From NCBI GenBank assembly GCA_903952205.1, contig CAJBEZ010000008.1, positions 1 through 64,000 of the forward strand: 64,000 nucleotides of DNA. Direction: 5' to 3'. Source of the stretch: an uncultured Desulfomonile sp. Lineage in GTDB: Bacteria; Desulfobacterota; Desulfomonilia; Desulfomonilales; Desulfomonilaceae. This document shows, in pieces, positions 63,574 through 64,000 of this stretch. Each line of letters begins with the position of its first letter. Within the stretch, counting starts at the first letter, position 1. The notes beneath the pieces were generated by a model. The model worked only from the letters and a program-made list of their open reading frames with translations. It had not been told where the DNA came from and did not search any database. A program made the translations under genes and the position numbers.

Positions 63574-63609
63574 GGGACTCAGCTCCTTCCGTAAATCAGG
63601 TTAAATCCA

Positions 63610-64000
63610 TTACTGCCATATTATGGTAATAGAATTGGGGACCCATGGGGTCGCCGGACTATAGACGGTTACGCCGGTAAAAGATGGCGTTGAAGTCCCA
63701 CTTGGGAACCATCCCGAGAACTGGTTAATGGTAATAACCGTCGTGCCTTGCGAAATAAGCACTTGGGGAGTGCCAGCGACAGCGCCGTTTAGAGCTAAAT
63801 AGACAGGGGCTGTGGGCGGAGGATTCTGAGGGGGGTTTGCGATTATGATTGTCGCTGTAGTGGGGGCGTTAGCGCCGGTACAATAAGTGAAAACCGGGTT
63901 ATTGGCAAAACCAAGCGATTGGTAGTAATCGGGCGCTTGAACTAGGGTGTTGGCATTGGCCGTTGCGACAACCGTGCATGGTGTGAGCGCACCGCATATT
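63610..64000 (-). CDS. secreted protein, tandem family member 3 (cut by window edge)
   Basis: The minus strand gives 129 residues of a close relative of member 2: PCTVVATANANTLVQAPDYY, NPPQNPPPTAPVYLALNG, GTTVITINQFSGWFP and WVPNSITIIWQ at the end. The N-terminus lies beyond the right edge. An array of such genes may continue there. Confidence 0.7.
   Translation of the reverse strand, partial: ICGALTPCTVVATANANTLVQAPDYYQSLGFANNPVFTYCTGANAPTTATIIIANPPQNPPPTAPVYLALNGAVAGTPQVLISQGTTVITINQFSGWFPSGTSTPSFTGVTVYSPATPWVPNSITIIWQ

Overview
The window looks like a chromosomal piece of an anaerobic, Gram-negative bacterium of the former Deltaproteobacteria (Desulfobacterota), possibly a sulfate reducer or syntroph. 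This is inferred from gene content: a glutaconyl-CoA decarboxylase-type carboxyltransferase, rubrerythrin, citrate synthase, SdhA/SdhB, SpmA/SpmB, NHLM-type export genes, TolC-like proteins and periplasmic binding proteins. No rRNA is present, so genus and species cannot be fixed.

Region 1 (1 to about 13.9 kb) is mosaic and partly decayed. It holds the N-terminal part of an IS1634-type transposase at the left edge and a pRiA4b ORF-3-like gene that has lost its natural start. A P1/DmpA-type peptidase, a K+ channel and a glyoxalase-fold protein follow, then a DUF2284 stub and a methyltransferase with an in-frame stop. A MarR/membrane/monooxygenase operon sits between two paralogous fragments of the DnaE C-terminal OB domain. 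Two HU genes with matching promoters flank an acetyl-CoA hydrolase/transferase-GNAT fusion. An IS701-like transposase remnant and an internally deleted IS5-type element close the region.

Region 2 (13.9 to 34.7 kb) is core-like: a chemoreceptor, mnmG, a four-gene Gld-type ABC operon with DUF4340, a TPR protein, spmA/spmB, tRNA-Ser(GCU), a UvrD-like helicase, a DUF2225 protein, the carboxyltransferase, rubrerythrin, citrate synthase and sdhAB.

Region 3 (34.8 to 61.8 kb) is the most interesting part. It reads as a large peptide modification and export locus (a RiPP-type system). Three different radical SAM/SPASM enzymes, one fused to an HPr-kinase-like domain, stand with a PqqD-type peptide-binding protein and a signal-peptidase-like protein that has Cys where Ser is expected and carries a GNAT-like C-terminus. 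Two orphan periplasmic binding proteins follow. Then come two complete NHLM-type export cassettes (HlyD-like adaptor, C39 peptidase-ABC transporter, second ABC transporter, TolC). Between the cassettes lies a 67-residue candidate precursor peptide with a leader-like front, a possible Gly-Ala cleavage site, four Cys in the predicted core and a C-terminal Ser. The working model is that PqqD presents the leader to the radical SAM enzymes, the C39 domains remove the leader, and the ABC/HlyD/TolC assemblies export the product. The kinase-like and peptidase/GNAT-like parts may add further steps. Toxin-antitoxin remnants (HicB-like, HepT-like) are embedded in the locus.

Region 4 (61.8 to 64 kb) holds a DUF3887-like secreted protein and three tandem, related secreted proteins of unknown function, the last cut by the window edge.
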